From: Franconibacter helveticus LMG 23732
GTDB taxonomy: Bacteria > Pseudomonadota > Gammaproteobacteria > Enterobacterales > Enterobacteriaceae
Reading direction: 5' to 3'
DNA length: 64,000 bases
NCBI RefSeq assembly: GCF_000463115.2
Contig: NZ_AWFX01000005.1
Location: 79,157-143,156, forward strand
Positions 41,373 through 51,211 of this stretch are shown piece after piece. Numbering within the stretch: the first letter of the stretch is position 1; each line of letters begins with the position of its first letter. The position numbers were made by a program, and so were the translations under genes. Below the pieces are notes generated by a model. The model had not been told where the DNA came from. It ran no database searches and saw only the letters and a list, made by a program, of their open reading frames with translations.

Positions 41373-43313
41373 ATGAGAGATAAACGGGACAGAAAGAAAC
41401 TTTACCGCGCGGAAGGCATCAAGCTTTTGTACAGCAACGCGCTTCCCGGCATTTTGATTACCTTTATCGTTGCGACCGGCCTGGTTTTTACTTTTATCGA
41501 TCACGATAATCGCACAGGCAAACTCCTCTGGTGGGCAGCAATCTGCCTCGTTTTAGCTATCCGCCTGGTTGACACGCTTCTCTGGTATCGCGCCAACAGC
41601 TACCAACGTAAACAAAATCATTACTACTGGCGTTTCAGCGCTGGCTGTTTATTAACAGCCGCGTTATGGAGCAGCTGGTGTGTGCTCTTTAGCGAAGGGT
41701 TTAGCGCGGAGGAGTTTACGTTTTCGATGGTGATCCTCTCCGCTATGGCAGGCGGTGCGACCAGCATTCTTTCCGGCAATGTTTTTATCGGCACGCTTTA
41801 TCCCGTCATCGTTCTGGTGCCTTTTTCGGTTGAGCTTCTGTTCGATGGCGAAAAATATAAAAGCAATCTTGGCATGCTCGGCCTCTGTTTTACCGCCATC
41901 ATGCTCTTTTCGGCTGGCCGCGCCGCGCGCTACGTAAAAAGCGCCATTTTGTTGAAATACAAAAACAGCCAGCTGCTGGAGCGTATGGAAGAGACTATTC
42001 GCACGCGTACCCAGGAAATTTATGCTATTTCACACACCGATGCGTTAACCGGTTTACATAACCGCGTCGCTTTTCTGCGCGCCGCTAATGGGTTGGTAAT
42101 GCGTTATAAGCAAAATGAGATCCCGGGCTTCAGCCTCTTTTTTATCGATCTGGACGGCTTTAAAACCATTAACGATACGCTCGGCCACGATGCCGGCGAC
42201 CAAATCCTGCTGGCCTTCAGCGATCGTTTAAAAGCGTTCAACCAGGATGGCAATGCCCTGCTCTGCCGCTGGGGTGGCGATGAATTTATTTTTTGCACGC
42301 CCCTGTGCGACCGCGCCGCGCTTGGCCGGCTGGCCGAAGAAATGAGACAAAGCTTCAGTAAACCCTGGGCCTTGCACGGGCAGGAGATATTTCTGAGCGC
42401 GACTATCGGCATTGCTGTTTGTCCGCGACACAGCCAGGCGATAACCCGTCTTATTCAACTCGCCGATATCGCCATGTATTCCCTGAAAGGTAAGCAGCCT
42501 CAGCGCGTGGCTTTCTATAACCACGAGCTTGAAGCGCAGCTGTTAAATCAGATCTATTTACAGGAAGCGCTGAAAAGCGCGCTGGCGAAAAATGAGATGC
42601 GCCTGGTTTATCAGCCTATCGTTGAGGCGCAAAGCGGTAATATTGTGGCTTTCGAAACGCTTTTACGCTGGCAGTGCGGCGAAGAGGCAATTTCACCCGC
42701 GCATTTTATTCCGGTCGCGGAAAAAAACGGCAGTATCGTACTGCTCGGGTACTGGATCCTGGAAGAGGCTTGCAAAACACTTGCCGAATTACCGCCCGCC
42801 GCGAGCCATATTGCGCTTTCCGTTAATGTTTCAATAGTGCAGTTGCAGGATGCCGCGTTTATCGCAAAGGTTGAACAGCTATTAACTAACTACGCTATCG
42901 CGCCGGAACGTCTGCATATGGAAGTGACGGAATCGCTGTTTCATGAAAGCCAGGGCGAGATTTACGCCAAAGTCAGCTACCTGCAAAATAAAGGGGTGCG
43001 TATTTCCATCGATGATTTTGGCACAGGCTATTCCAGCCTCTCTGTCATCCAGAACATGCGTATCGATTTCGTCAAAATCGATCGCTCTTTTGTGAATAAC
43101 ATTGATGATAAAGGGCTGGCTGTGGTGCAAGCCATACTGACTATGTCTGGCACTTTTGGTTACGATGTGATTGCGGAAGGGGTAGAAACCGTACGCCAGG
43201 CGCAAACGCTGCGCAATTTCGGCGTGCCGTTATTACAAGGCTTTTACTTCAGCCAGCCGTTAGAAAAAGCCGATATGCTGGCTTTATGCAACGAACCCCT
43301 TATGGCGATATAA
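41373..43313 (+). CDS. membrane-bound GGDEF-EAL cyclic-di-GMP protein
   Basis: A protein of 646 aa: an N-terminal membrane part with about six segments (residues 22-185), a coiled linker, a GGDEF domain (intact motif at 301-305) and an EAL domain. The inhibitory RxxD site before GGDEF is replaced by DGNA, so product inhibition is probably absent. The EAL signature reads ETL (428-430), while other phosphodiesterase residues (SVNVS, TES, DDFGTG at 547-552, KIDRSF, AEGVE) are present, so both activities are possible. It is at the end of the motility-ferritin block and may connect c-di-GMP to swimming. Confidence 0.9.
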   Translation: MRDKRDRKKLYRAEGIKLLYSNALPGILITFIVATGLVFTFIDHDNRTGKLLWWAAICLVLAIRLVDTLLWYRANSYQRKQNHYYWRFSAGCLLTAALWSSWCVLFSEGFSAEEFTFSMVILSAMAGGATSILSGNVFIGTLYPVIVLVPFSVELLFDGEKYKSNLGMLGLCFTAIMLFSAGRAARYVKSAILLKYKNSQLLERMEETIRTRTQEIYAISHTDALTGLHNRVAFLRAANGLVMRYKQNEIPGFSLFFIDLDGFKTINDTLGHDAGDQILLAFSDRLKAFNQDGNALLCRWGGDEFIFCTPLCDRAALGRLAEEMRQSFSKPWALHGQEIFLSATIGIAVCPRHSQAITRLIQLADIAMYSLKGKQPQRVAFYNHELEAQLLNQIYLQEALKSALAKNEMRLVYQPIVEAQSGNIVAFETLLRWQCGEEAISPAHFIPVAEKNGSIVLLGYWILEEACKTLAELPPAASHIALSVNVSIVQLQDAAFIAKVEQLLTNYAIAPERLHMEVTESLFHESQGEIYAKVSYLQNKGVRISIDDFGTGYSSLSVIQNMRIDFVKIDRSFVNNIDDKGLAVVQAILTMSGTFGYDVIAEGVETVRQAQTLRNFGVPLLQGFYFSQPLEKADMLALCNEPLMAI

Positions 43314-43528
43314 ATTTATATTTATTAACCCGACATAAAAAGCCGCCTGCTTTTAATTGCGCTTTTTAACTTTTATTTCTTCGATCTTAAAAAGAACGTT
43401 TTACTTATATTAATGAGTCTGATTTCCATTTGCATTTTTACTTAAACGCTTTATTTATTTTACTTTTTGCAAATAGATAAATAACAAATTATAGTGCGTT
43501 TCTCTTAATCAGCTTTCGGAGCGGCAAC

Positions 43529-44026
43529 ATGCTTAAATCAGATATGATGGATAAACTTAACGAGCAAATGAACCTTGAGCTCTACTCCTCGCTGCTCTAT
43601 CAGCAAATGAGCGCATGGTGCAGCTATCATAGCTTTGAAGGGGCCGCCGCTTTTTTACGCCGCCACGCTCAGGAAGAGATGACACACATGCAGCGTCTGT
43701 TTGATTACCTGACAGATACTGGCGGCCTGCCGCAAATTAATGCCATTGCATCACCCTTTGCCCACTATGCTTCGCTGGACGAGTTGTTTAAAGCGACGTA
43801 TGAGCATGAACAGCTGATTACCCATAAAATTAATGAGCTGGCCCATGCGGCAATGACCAGCCAGGATTATCCAACCTTTAATTTCCTGCAATGGTATGTC
43901 GCCGAACAGCATGAAGAAGAGAAATTATTTAAATCGGTTATTGATAAGCTGACGCTGGTCGGTAAAAGCGGCGAAGCGCTCTACTTTATCGATAAAGAAC
44001 TCGCCACGCTGGATGCGCAGGCTTAA
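43529..44026 (+). CDS. ftnA: bacterial non-haem ferritin FtnA
   Basis: A 165-aa iron-storage subunit forming 24-mers. All ferroxidase residues are present: E17, E50, H53, E94, Q127 and E130. The start follows CGGAG. The 215-nt upstream region is A+T-rich and should hold its promoter. A terminator follows. Confidence 0.97.
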   Translation: MLKSDMMDKLNEQMNLELYSSLLYQQMSAWCSYHSFEGAAAFLRRHAQEEMTHMQRLFDYLTDTGGLPQINAIASPFAHYASLDELFKATYEHEQLITHKINELAHAAMTSQDYPTFNFLQWYVAEQHEEEKLFKSVIDKLTLVGKSGEALYFIDKELATLDAQA

Positions 44027-44053
44027 CAGCGTAAACATCAACATACGGCTATT

Positions 44054-44085
44054 AAAAGCAGATGCCACAGAGCGTCTGCTTTTTT
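44054..44085 (+). terminator. terminator after ftnA
   Basis: GCAGATGC pairs with GCGTCTGC, flanked by AAAA on the left and TTTTTTATT on the right. Confidence 0.85.
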
Positions 44086-44143
44086 ATTGATCCGCGAATA
44101 AATTTATAACAGCGGAAAAAGAGCGAGAGGCGGAGCGCAGAAA

Positions 44144-44169
44144 TAAAAAAACCACCTTTCGGTGGTTTT
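44144..44169 (-). terminator. terminator of the former leuZ tRNA transcript
   Basis: AAAACCACC with loop TTTC and GGTGGTTTT, running into TTTTTTTATTT on the minus strand. It lies about 45 nt after the tRNA-Leu 3' end and would have ended the tRNA operon before integration. Confidence 0.8.
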
Positions 44170-44212
44170 GCACGACACTGCTTATTGCTTTGATTATTCT
44201 TGTCTTTCCCAG

Positions 44213-44268
44213 TGGTACCCGGAGCGGGACTTGAACCCGCACAGCGCGAACGCCGAGGGATTTTAAAT
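44213..44268 (-). other. tRNA-Leu(UAA) 3' fragment, attachment site of the integrated element
   Basis: On the minus strand these 56 nt equal the 3' half of E. coli leuZ tRNA, from the anticodon loop (ATTTAAAATCCC) through the variable arm and T arm to the CCA end. To the right of 44268 the match stops, so there is no 5' half here. This is the usual scar of a tyrosine-recombinase element that entered the tRNA gene: the displaced 3' end stays at one side, and the complete tRNA is expected at the far side, beyond the window. E. coli pipolins use a tRNA-Leu site in the same way. Confidence 0.9.
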
Positions 44269-44615
44269 TCTACGCAAGATCAATGAGTTACATAGCAGTG
44301 CATTGCGAAACTTTGCTGACGTTGAATGGTCGTCTTTGCAACCACTGGCAGAAAATGGATAGCCGTAGATTGCGTTGAGCACAGAAACAGCACAGGGTAA
44401 TCGTCTACTTGGTCCTGTAAAGGAGGTTGTTGCCACACAAGCTAAAGCGCTTGACCTGCCCCCAGTATTCGGTACAACTGTCAGTTAGTAATATCTGTTC
44501 TGTGAACCGCTCTCTGAATGTGATCCATTCATAATCAGCGCTACCTTTAGAGGTTGAATACCCAGCACCTGGTAAACATAACGTTCCAGGGGGTACTTTG
44601 CGATGAAGGATATTT
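44269..44615. other. left end of the island, no confident gene
   Basis: A 347-nt region. On the minus strand a frame stays open for 83 codons (44656-44405), overlapping the end of the next gene and reading ...EYWGQVKRFSLCGNN before its stop, but it has no ATG, GTG or ribosome site. It may be a gene remnant. Confidence 0.4.
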
Positions 44616-46487
44616 TTACAGCGTAAATTCGTTTCCGGGTCCAGTGCCCAGGTTATTTACTATATAAGCATCTATTCTCTGATCATTAAATCGCCAGCAG
44701 TCAATCGCAAGATCCATCAGCAGGCGTTGCCTTGATGTGATGCTTTCCGCAGACCAGTCTTGATATTCATATCCATATTTCAGCTTAAAGCGATTTAATG
44801 CAGTGTTATCACCAATTGAGTACTGGGAGTGGAGTAATCGAGTCATGATGATTTCAGAGTTTAAATATTCTGTTTGTTTTTTCAAAAACCAGTCTTCACT
44901 CAAATCATTGCAGTTATTGACAGACTGGTTAATTGTACCCTCTAATAATGTTACATTACCAAGTTTGTAGAGATAACTTGTTCGATTTACATCAGAGAAC
45001 TCCCCGTTTTCAGGGGCGTTTCGTACCGTCTGAGGAAGAATATGCTCAATTTGCATCTGCTGAATAGCCTGCTGGCTCTTTTCCGGAAAACCGCAAAGAT
45101 GGCGGATATGATTCTCTAATCTACCCAATACATAACGTTGGCGATACTGAGGCGTAAAATTATAGTCATTAATAATTGAGAATCGTTCTTTAAATTCATC
45201 TAAACGCTCCACAACAAAAGGTATAAGTGTTGCTGAAACAACATTTGCAACCTCTGCTTTCGTTTTCACATCCCGAAGCTTTACAGCCCATTGAGTAAAG
45301 CGTTGCTCATATGTCTTCGATTGAATAGCCATTGTATTTGTAAAGAATAAAAAGCTCTCAAGTTGAGCACCTAAGAAATCCATTACATCATCTGAACAAC
45401 TAATATCCAATGCCATTAGTAAAACCAAATGCTGACGTGAGCGATATTTATTAATATATCCAATGTTACTTACGTTTGGAAAACGGATATTTTCACGCCA
45501 GTAGGCTGCTTCATTTGTTGCATTGACCAGGTTAGCGTATCGTTCTGATAATTTTTCCAATTCTTTGACGAGGACCATAGGGCGTGTCTTATACTGCAAC
45601 GACAGTTCCCCCTCAGCTGAAATGATCCATTTATATATATCATCTTCACGCAAAATCCCGTGATGATATCGTGCCATCAGAAAGTAACGTAAAAAACGAA
45701 GCGGGTTATCACTTTCGCCGCAAGACTCAAGGTTATTAGTGATGGATTTCCATGTTGTCTTTATTGCCGAAAACTGTTCTTCTTTTATCTGACTGAAAAT
45801 CAAATTTTTAACAAGATCCATAGCATTAAGGCTGGCACCACGCTGATTGATCGTTTCGAAGATCTTTAATGCGCTACTTAAGTTCTCTGATTCAATGACA
45901 ACCAGCTCAACTTTTGTTAAAAAAAAGCGAGCGAAGGAGATTAATCCATTCAAGCTATCTTGCAATTGGTATTTAAGATAATCACGAATGTGATCATACG
46001 CGTCAGCCATTTTTTTTACTGAAGCTGTTTCCGCAAAGGTATTGGTTTGCCCTTCAATTAACCGCGAAATAAATCCTCGACTTTCTTCATATTGAAGATC
46101 TAGTCTAATTAGATTTTCCTCACTATTAATATCATAACTAGAGAGCCATTCCTCAATAGTTTTCAGATATTCCAGCCCTTTTTTGTCAAGTGTATCCAAT
46201 CTATCTTTTAATAGATCCCGTAAGGCACACATAGTGATGACAATAGTGGTCAACCGCTGCTGTCCGTCAATGACATCATGCTTTTCCCCATTTTTTACGA
46301 TAATAACAGAACCGAGAAAATAACCATTTTGATCTTTCTGCTCTGGTTGGTATTCATTGTCTAAATCCATGAGAAACTGTTCAACCTGATCATCAACCTT
46401 CCATACATACTCACGTTGATAATCGGGAACTAAAAAATAATAATCGCTTAATTTTGATATATTTTTTACATCGGCTTCTATTTTCAT
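44616..46487 (-). CDS. DUF262-DUF1524 protein, single-chain GmrSD-like restriction factor
   Basis: A 623-aa protein. The N-terminal DUF262 domain (ParB/Srx-like NTPase) has PDYQREYVW at 21-29 and DGQQRLTT at 74-81. The C-terminal DUF1524 HNH-type nuclease has IEHILPQT at 480-487 and KLGNVTLLEGTINQSVNN near 508-525. This is the domain order of fused GmrS-GmrD type IV enzymes, which cut glucosylated or otherwise modified phage DNA; BrxU is another relative. The gene is A+T-richer than the chromosome and stands alone on the minus strand, which suits defence cargo of an island. Confidence 0.85.
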   Translation of the reverse strand: MKIEADVKNISKLSDYYFLVPDYQREYVWKVDDQVEQFLMDLDNEYQPEQKDQNGYFLGSVIIVKNGEKHDVIDGQQRLTTIVITMCALRDLLKDRLDTLDKKGLEYLKTIEEWLSSYDINSEENLIRLDLQYEESRGFISRLIEGQTNTFAETASVKKMADAYDHIRDYLKYQLQDSLNGLISFARFFLTKVELVVIESENLSSALKIFETINQRGASLNAMDLVKNLIFSQIKEEQFSAIKTTWKSITNNLESCGESDNPLRFLRYFLMARYHHGILREDDIYKWIISAEGELSLQYKTRPMVLVKELEKLSERYANLVNATNEAAYWRENIRFPNVSNIGYINKYRSRQHLVLLMALDISCSDDVMDFLGAQLESFLFFTNTMAIQSKTYEQRFTQWAVKLRDVKTKAEVANVVSATLIPFVVERLDEFKERFSIINDYNFTPQYRQRYVLGRLENHIRHLCGFPEKSQQAIQQMQIEHILPQTVRNAPENGEFSDVNRTSYLYKLGNVTLLEGTINQSVNNCNDLSEDWFLKKQTEYLNSEIIMTRLLHSQYSIGDNTALNRFKLKYGYEYQDWSAESITSRQRLLMDLAIDCWRFNDQRIDAYIVNNLGTGPGNEFTL

Positions 46488-46544
46488 TTTATATCCTTAC
46501 ATAGCTGGATGAACACCACAGATCATACTGATCCCAGATCCAAT

Positions 46545-47054
46545 TCACAAACGAACAGGAGAGTAGACCCCTTCTACATTACAGCTATCTCCGTCATCAA
46601 AAATCAACTCTCCTGCACTATAACCATCCATGGATAAAATAGCCTTTTCATTGAGTGCCAGACTAAGGCACATTGATGTTTTTATCATATTATCTGTACC
46701 ATAAATCTCATACCAGTTATCTTCTTTTTTAGAAACCTCTACCTCATACTTTCCTGAGTCAATATTAACCATGCTAAATACATTATCTACATCACATGAA
46801 TCCTTGCTATCTGTAAAAATTATTTTTTTATCATAGCCATCAACCCTGAGATATGCGTCTTCAGAATAAGCATAAACATAACAATATTTAGTATTAACAA
46901 AAGAATCCTTCCCAGTAATTTGATATAAATTACTATCTTTTCTTGTGACATTTATTTCCCACGTATTGGCATGAACATAACCTGGAGCCAAAAACAGGGT
47001 TAATAAGAACGGTCCAATCTTGGCTTTAAAGTTTCTAACAATTTTGAAAAACAT
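46545..47054 (-). CDS. secreted protein with two tandem about 65-residue repeats, unknown function
   Basis: A protein of 169 aa with a signal peptide (KIGPFLLTLFLAPGYVHA). The mature part is an internal duplication: WEINVTRKDSNLYQITGKDS...KYCYVYAYSEDAYLRVDGYD...DSCDVDNVFS and YEVEVSKKEDNWYEIYGTDN...SMCLSLALNEKAILSMDGYS...DSCNVEGVYS. Each repeat has one conserved pair of Cys about 40 residues apart, so each may be a small disulfide-bonded beta domain. I do not recognise the family. It lies between hsd genes and the GmrSD-like gene on the same strand and is A+T-rich. Confidence 0.7.
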   Translation of the reverse strand: MFFKIVRNFKAKIGPFLLTLFLAPGYVHANTWEINVTRKDSNLYQITGKDSFVNTKYCYVYAYSEDAYLRVDGYDKKIIFTDSKDSCDVDNVFSMVNIDSGKYEVEVSKKEDNWYEIYGTDNMIKTSMCLSLALNEKAILSMDGYSAGELIFDDGDSCNVEGVYSPVRL

Positions 47055-47105
47055 AAAACCCCTTCTTAAATAGTTCTGTAATATGTTAATTTAGCTGGGC
47101 TCTTA

Positions 47106-47861
47106 CTACATATCAGCCAACAACATCCCAGCCATGCCATCCAGCCGTTTCTTGATCTTTTCCCACCCAGGCATAACCTGCCCCATCAGGCGGTAAAACT
47201 CTTCACTGTGGTTGTGCTCAGCCACATGGCATAACTCATGTAGCAAAACATAATCGATACATTCTGAGGATGCCTTAACCAGCCATGGATTCAGGGTCAG
47301 ACAGCCTTTTGCTGAACAGTTGCCCCATTGCGTTTGCATCGCCCGCAGACGTATCGGAGGACGCTCACTGACCCAAAGGGTCTGCGGAATCAGTAAATCA
47401 AGCCTGCGCTGAAAAACATCTCTGGCACGTTCCCGATACCATTCAGCCAGCAAGGCTTTAATCTTTTCTGCCGATTTGTGTCTGACAGTCACTTCCAGAC
47501 GCCCACGCAACATTTTCACTCGTTGCGGCACAGTAGCGTCTTCTGTCACTTTCAACTGATATTGCTTACCGAGATAATAATGGCTTTCTCCGCTGACATA
47601 CTGACGCGGAACAATGTGTGTCTGTTGCTCCCTGAAATCACGCAGTTGCTGGTATATCCAGCGCCCTCGTTTTTTCAGCGCAGACAACACCTCGTGCTCC
47701 GGTGTTTCTGGCGGTACAGAGGCCACTACCCGGCAGTCGGGATGCACCTTGATGAGCACCCTGCCCTTTACGACCTGACGCGGAACACACTGTACGACGA
47801 TGACCTCATCACCATAAACAATGCGTAACGTTTTCATTGCTGGCGACTCTTTTTCACTCAT
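47106..47861 (-). CDS. M48/YgjP-type metallopeptidase of the hsd operon
   Basis: A protein of 251 aa with the zinc motif HELCHVAEHNHSEEF (HExxH and a distal His/Glu), a DUF45/YgjP-like (WLM-type) metallopeptidase. Such genes are often found with type I restriction systems, where their role is unproven. Its ATG overlaps the hsdR stop by 4 nt, so it is translationally coupled and last in the operon. Confidence 0.85.
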   Translation of the reverse strand: MSEKESPAMKTLRIVYGDEVIVVQCVPRQVVKGRVLIKVHPDCRVVASVPPETPEHEVLSALKKRGRWIYQQLRDFREQQTHIVPRQYVSGESHYYLGKQYQLKVTEDATVPQRVKMLRGRLEVTVRHKSAEKIKALLAEWYRERARDVFQRRLDLLIPQTLWVSERPPIRLRAMQTQWGNCSAKGCLTLNPWLVKASSECIDYVLLHELCHVAEHNHSEEFYRLMGQVMPGWEKIKKRLDGMAGMLLADM

Positions 47862-50800
47862 GATTTCATCAAACCAACACGCAGGATCTGGATGATGGTT
47901 TCCACGATACGGTTTACCTGATTCATTCCGGCACCCATCTCCCGGCAGGCCGTAAACAGCAGCGGCAAAAGACTTGTCTTAACGGCTTTTTCAATATCCT
48001 GTGGGTTCAGGGAGTTTTCTGCCACCGCTTTGACGATAATGCTGTCCACTTCAAAGGCCAGCTTCGTCCACTTCTCCTGCACCTGATCGTCGTTTACCGC
48101 AAAAACCTCAGGTAGCTCTTTTTTAAATACACCGTAATACGCCTGAGCATGCTTGTTTACCGCCAGTGCCTCCGGAATATCGCTGAGTTTACGGGCTTCC
48201 ACTTTTTCCGCAAATTCACGGAACAAGAGATACTGTTTCAACGGATGGTCGAACAGTTTTTCAGCCTCTTCAATAGCCATACGCAGGAGTTTTGAAAAGG
48301 CTTCCTGAGCATACGGGTCATCACGCAGCTCCTGCTCAATCATCTTTGTCACACGGGTTTTAATGATGTCGGTTTCATTGCGGGTTTTATTGTTGTCCCA
48401 CTCTTCGGGCTTTTCGCTCTTGCCCATTTTACCGACTTCATACACGCCATCCGGTTCACGAACCTCAACGCCGGTGACATGCTTATCCAGCAGTTTTTTC
48501 ACCTGCTCAGCGTAGTCGTCATAATTGACCTGCTCTCCACTTACCTGCATCGCCCACTGGCGCAGGCTGGACATCTGTTTTACGGTTTCTTTATAGAGAT
48601 TTCGGTCTTGTTCCGTAAAGCTCTTGTCGGTGAAGAAGGTAGCGGACTGCAGTGCCACTTTCAGGCATCCGGCAAAGGCCGTTAACGCCTCGAAGAAATC
48701 ATCACGGGTTTTCTGATGGATATCGACCATCTCTCCGTCACGTTCTTCCATTTTAGGCACCAGTACCGCACGTAACTGCTCAGTATCATTTTTGTTTTTA
48801 ACACCGGCAAATATGGCCCACAGCTGGTTATACAGATGCGGTAGACGCTTGTATTCAGAGCTCATGGCGCTGTACAGCCCGTCAATATCCTTGATGTCGT
48901 ATCCTCCCTGCGTTCGGGAGGCGAGGTCCTGATATTTGCCGATAGTCGTGTCCAGCTCAGCCAGAATACCGCGATAATCAATCAGCAGACCGAACTTTTT
49001 TAGTGGATGCAGTCGGTTCACCCGCGCAATCGCCTGGATAAGGTTGTGGGACTTAAGCGGCTTGTCGATATACAGCACGGTATTCTTCGGCTCATCAAAC
49101 CCGGTGAGCAGTTTATCGACGACTATCAGCAATTTGAGCTTCTCATCGGTATCGAAACGACTGATGACATTACGGGTATACACAGACTCATCCTGCGTGC
49201 CGACATTATCCTTCCACCATTTCGTCACTTCCGGCAGTTTGCTTTCATCCACTTCGGTATTCCCTTCCCGGGTATCCGGCGGGCTGATAACTACTGCTGA
49301 CTCAAACAACCCGGCTTCATCAAGATACTTTTTATATTTGATGGCGGAAATCTTGCTGTCGCAGGCAAGTTGGCCTTTCAGCCCCTCATCAATATTCTTC
49401 GAGAAGTGCATGGCGATATCTAATGCAATCAGCCGGATGCGGTCATCTGCACTATAAACCTCACCCTTACGGGCATATTTACGCTTAAGGTCGGCTTTTT
49501 GCGCTTCGCTTAACCCATCGGTAATACGATCAAACCATGCATCTATTGCCCGGTCGTTTACCTCAAGATCAGGAATACGTTCCTCGTAAAGCAGAGGCGT
49601 CACAGCCTGATCTTCTACTGCTCGCTGCATGGTATAAGCGTGGACAATCGGCCCGAATTTATTGGTGGTCTTATCTTCTTTCAGCAAAGGTGTACCGGTA
49701 AATGCCACAAAAGCAGCATTCGGCAGGGCCAGTTTCATACGCACATGGTTTTCGCCACCCTGGCTCCGGTGTCCTTCATCAATCAGTACGATGATGTCGG
49801 GGCTGGTATTGACGCATTCAGGAAGTTTTGTCGCTGAATTAAATTTCTGGATCAGGGTGAAGATAATACGTTCTTTACCGGAGCCAATCTGTTTCGCCAG
49901 CATCTGCCCGGATGTCGCCATTGCATTGGCTTTGTCTTTTTTCCCGGCCAATTCACCGCCGGACGCAAAGGTACCGCTGAGCTGTTCCTCAAGATCTATG
50001 CGGTCTGTCACGACAACGATACGACACTGCTTCAGGCTGTCATGTAGAATCAGCGCCTTACTGAGGAACACCATGGTGTAAGATTTGCCGGAACCCGTGG
50101 TATGCCAGATAACACCACCTTCCCTGCCGCCGTCTGACCTGCGAGTACTGATGCGTTCCAGCAGTCTTTTAATACCGAATACCTGCTGATAGCGGGCGAC
50201 AATTTTGCCGTTCTTTTTGTCGAACAGGGTAAAGAAGCGGGTCATCTCCAGCAGACGCTCTGGCGACAACAGACTGATTAGCAGTTTGTCCTGCCCGCTG
50301 ACGGCCAGTTCACCGGCAGCAATTAACTGCTGATACCAGTTGCGATCGGCAGGCGGGCGATGGGCAAACAACGCATCAATTTGCTCAGTAGATAGCGGAT
50401 GATTGCGGATGGCGTACATCTGCGCATCGGTAATATCTTCTTCACGCCATGCTGCCCAGAATTTCATCGGCGTATGACAAGTGCCATAGCGTCCGTCATG
50501 CCCGTTAATAGACAGCAGCAACTGGCTGTAGGCAAACAGTTGTGGGATTTCATCGTTGAGCTGATTGCGGATACTCTGTGATATCCCCTCGTCAATGGTA
50601 GGCCCCTTTTTACCGTGGCCGACCGGGCTTTTCGCCTCGATAACCGCCAGCGGGATACCATTCACAAAGCAGACGATGTCCGGTCTGCGGGTTTCGACAC
50701 CACCTGAGCGCAGCACCGAGAACTCCTCGGCAAAGTGGAACTGGTTATTCTTCGGATGTTCCCAGTCAATCAGCGCAATGGTGGGGTTCACTTTCTTGCC

Positions 50801-51142
50801 GTCGACAAACTCCGTGACAGCGATACCGTAGAGCAGATGGTTATACATCCGTTCATTGGCTTTCAGCAGCCCTTCGTTCAGCGCCGGGGAACAGACCTGC
50901 GATATCAGGTTATCCAACGCTTTTTCCGATAAGCGGCATGTTTTACCGCCCACCATAAAGTAACGCTCCGACAACACTTCACGCAGAATCGGGCGTAGCA
51001 CCACCTCGTCCTGTTTATAGCCCCGGCAGTCCATAATCTGTTTCGGGGATAAAAACGTCCAGCCAAGGCTGGTCAGTAATGTCAGCGCCGGAATTTTGGC
51101 GCTGTATTCTTCCTGGAATTTAGGTTGGTAGTGCTTATCCAC
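47858..51142 (-). CDS. hsdR: type I restriction enzyme, R subunit
   Basis: A protein of 1094 aa: N-terminal PD-(D/E)xK nuclease (D155, then E169-A-K171 in AVIEAKSP), SF2 translocase with Walker A TTGSGKS (348-354) and DEGH box (455-458), motif SAT-like FTGTPLL, and a C-terminal helical part. With HsdM and HsdS it translocates and cuts unmethylated DNA. All key motifs are intact. It follows the cold-shock-like gene by 69 nt. Confidence 0.96.
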   Translation of the reverse strand: MDKHYQPKFQEEYSAKIPALTLLTSLGWTFLSPKQIMDCRGYKQDEVVLRPILREVLSERYFMVGGKTCRLSEKALDNLISQVCSPALNEGLLKANERMYNHLLYGIAVTEFVDGKKVNPTIALIDWEHPKNNQFHFAEEFSVLRSGGVETRRPDIVCFVNGIPLAVIEAKSPVGHGKKGPTIDEGISQSIRNQLNDEIPQLFAYSQLLLSINGHDGRYGTCHTPMKFWAAWREEDITDAQMYAIRNHPLSTEQIDALFAHRPPADRNWYQQLIAAGELAVSGQDKLLISLLSPERLLEMTRFFTLFDKKNGKIVARYQQVFGIKRLLERISTRRSDGGREGGVIWHTTGSGKSYTMVFLSKALILHDSLKQCRIVVVTDRIDLEEQLSGTFASGGELAGKKDKANAMATSGQMLAKQIGSGKERIIFTLIQKFNSATKLPECVNTSPDIIVLIDEGHRSQGGENHVRMKLALPNAAFVAFTGTPLLKEDKTTNKFGPIVHAYTMQRAVEDQAVTPLLYEERIPDLEVNDRAIDAWFDRITDGLSEAQKADLKRKYARKGEVYSADDRIRLIALDIAMHFSKNIDEGLKGQLACDSKISAIKYKKYLDEAGLFESAVVISPPDTREGNTEVDESKLPEVTKWWKDNVGTQDESVYTRNVISRFDTDEKLKLLIVVDKLLTGFDEPKNTVLYIDKPLKSHNLIQAIARVNRLHPLKKFGLLIDYRGILAELDTTIGKYQDLASRTQGGYDIKDIDGLYSAMSSEYKRLPHLYNQLWAIFAGVKNKNDTEQLRAVLVPKMEERDGEMVDIHQKTRDDFFEALTAFAGCLKVALQSATFFTDKSFTEQDRNLYKETVKQMSSLRQWAMQVSGEQVNYDDYAEQVKKLLDKHVTGVEVREPDGVYEVGKMGKSEKPEEWDNNKTRNETDIIKTRVTKMIEQELRDDPYAQEAFSKLLRMAIEEAEKLFDHPLKQYLLFREFAEKVEARKLSDIPEALAVNKHAQAYYGVFKKELPEVFAVNDDQVQEKWTKLAFEVDSIIVKAVAENSLNPQDIEKAVKTSLLPLLFTACREMGAGMNQVNRIVETIIQILRVGLMKS

Positions 51143-51211
51143 CCGGTAATCCTTCTTGGCTAAGAGGTAAAACTGTATGTCCGTACGGACATACTCAAAA
51201 TGAACGAAGAC

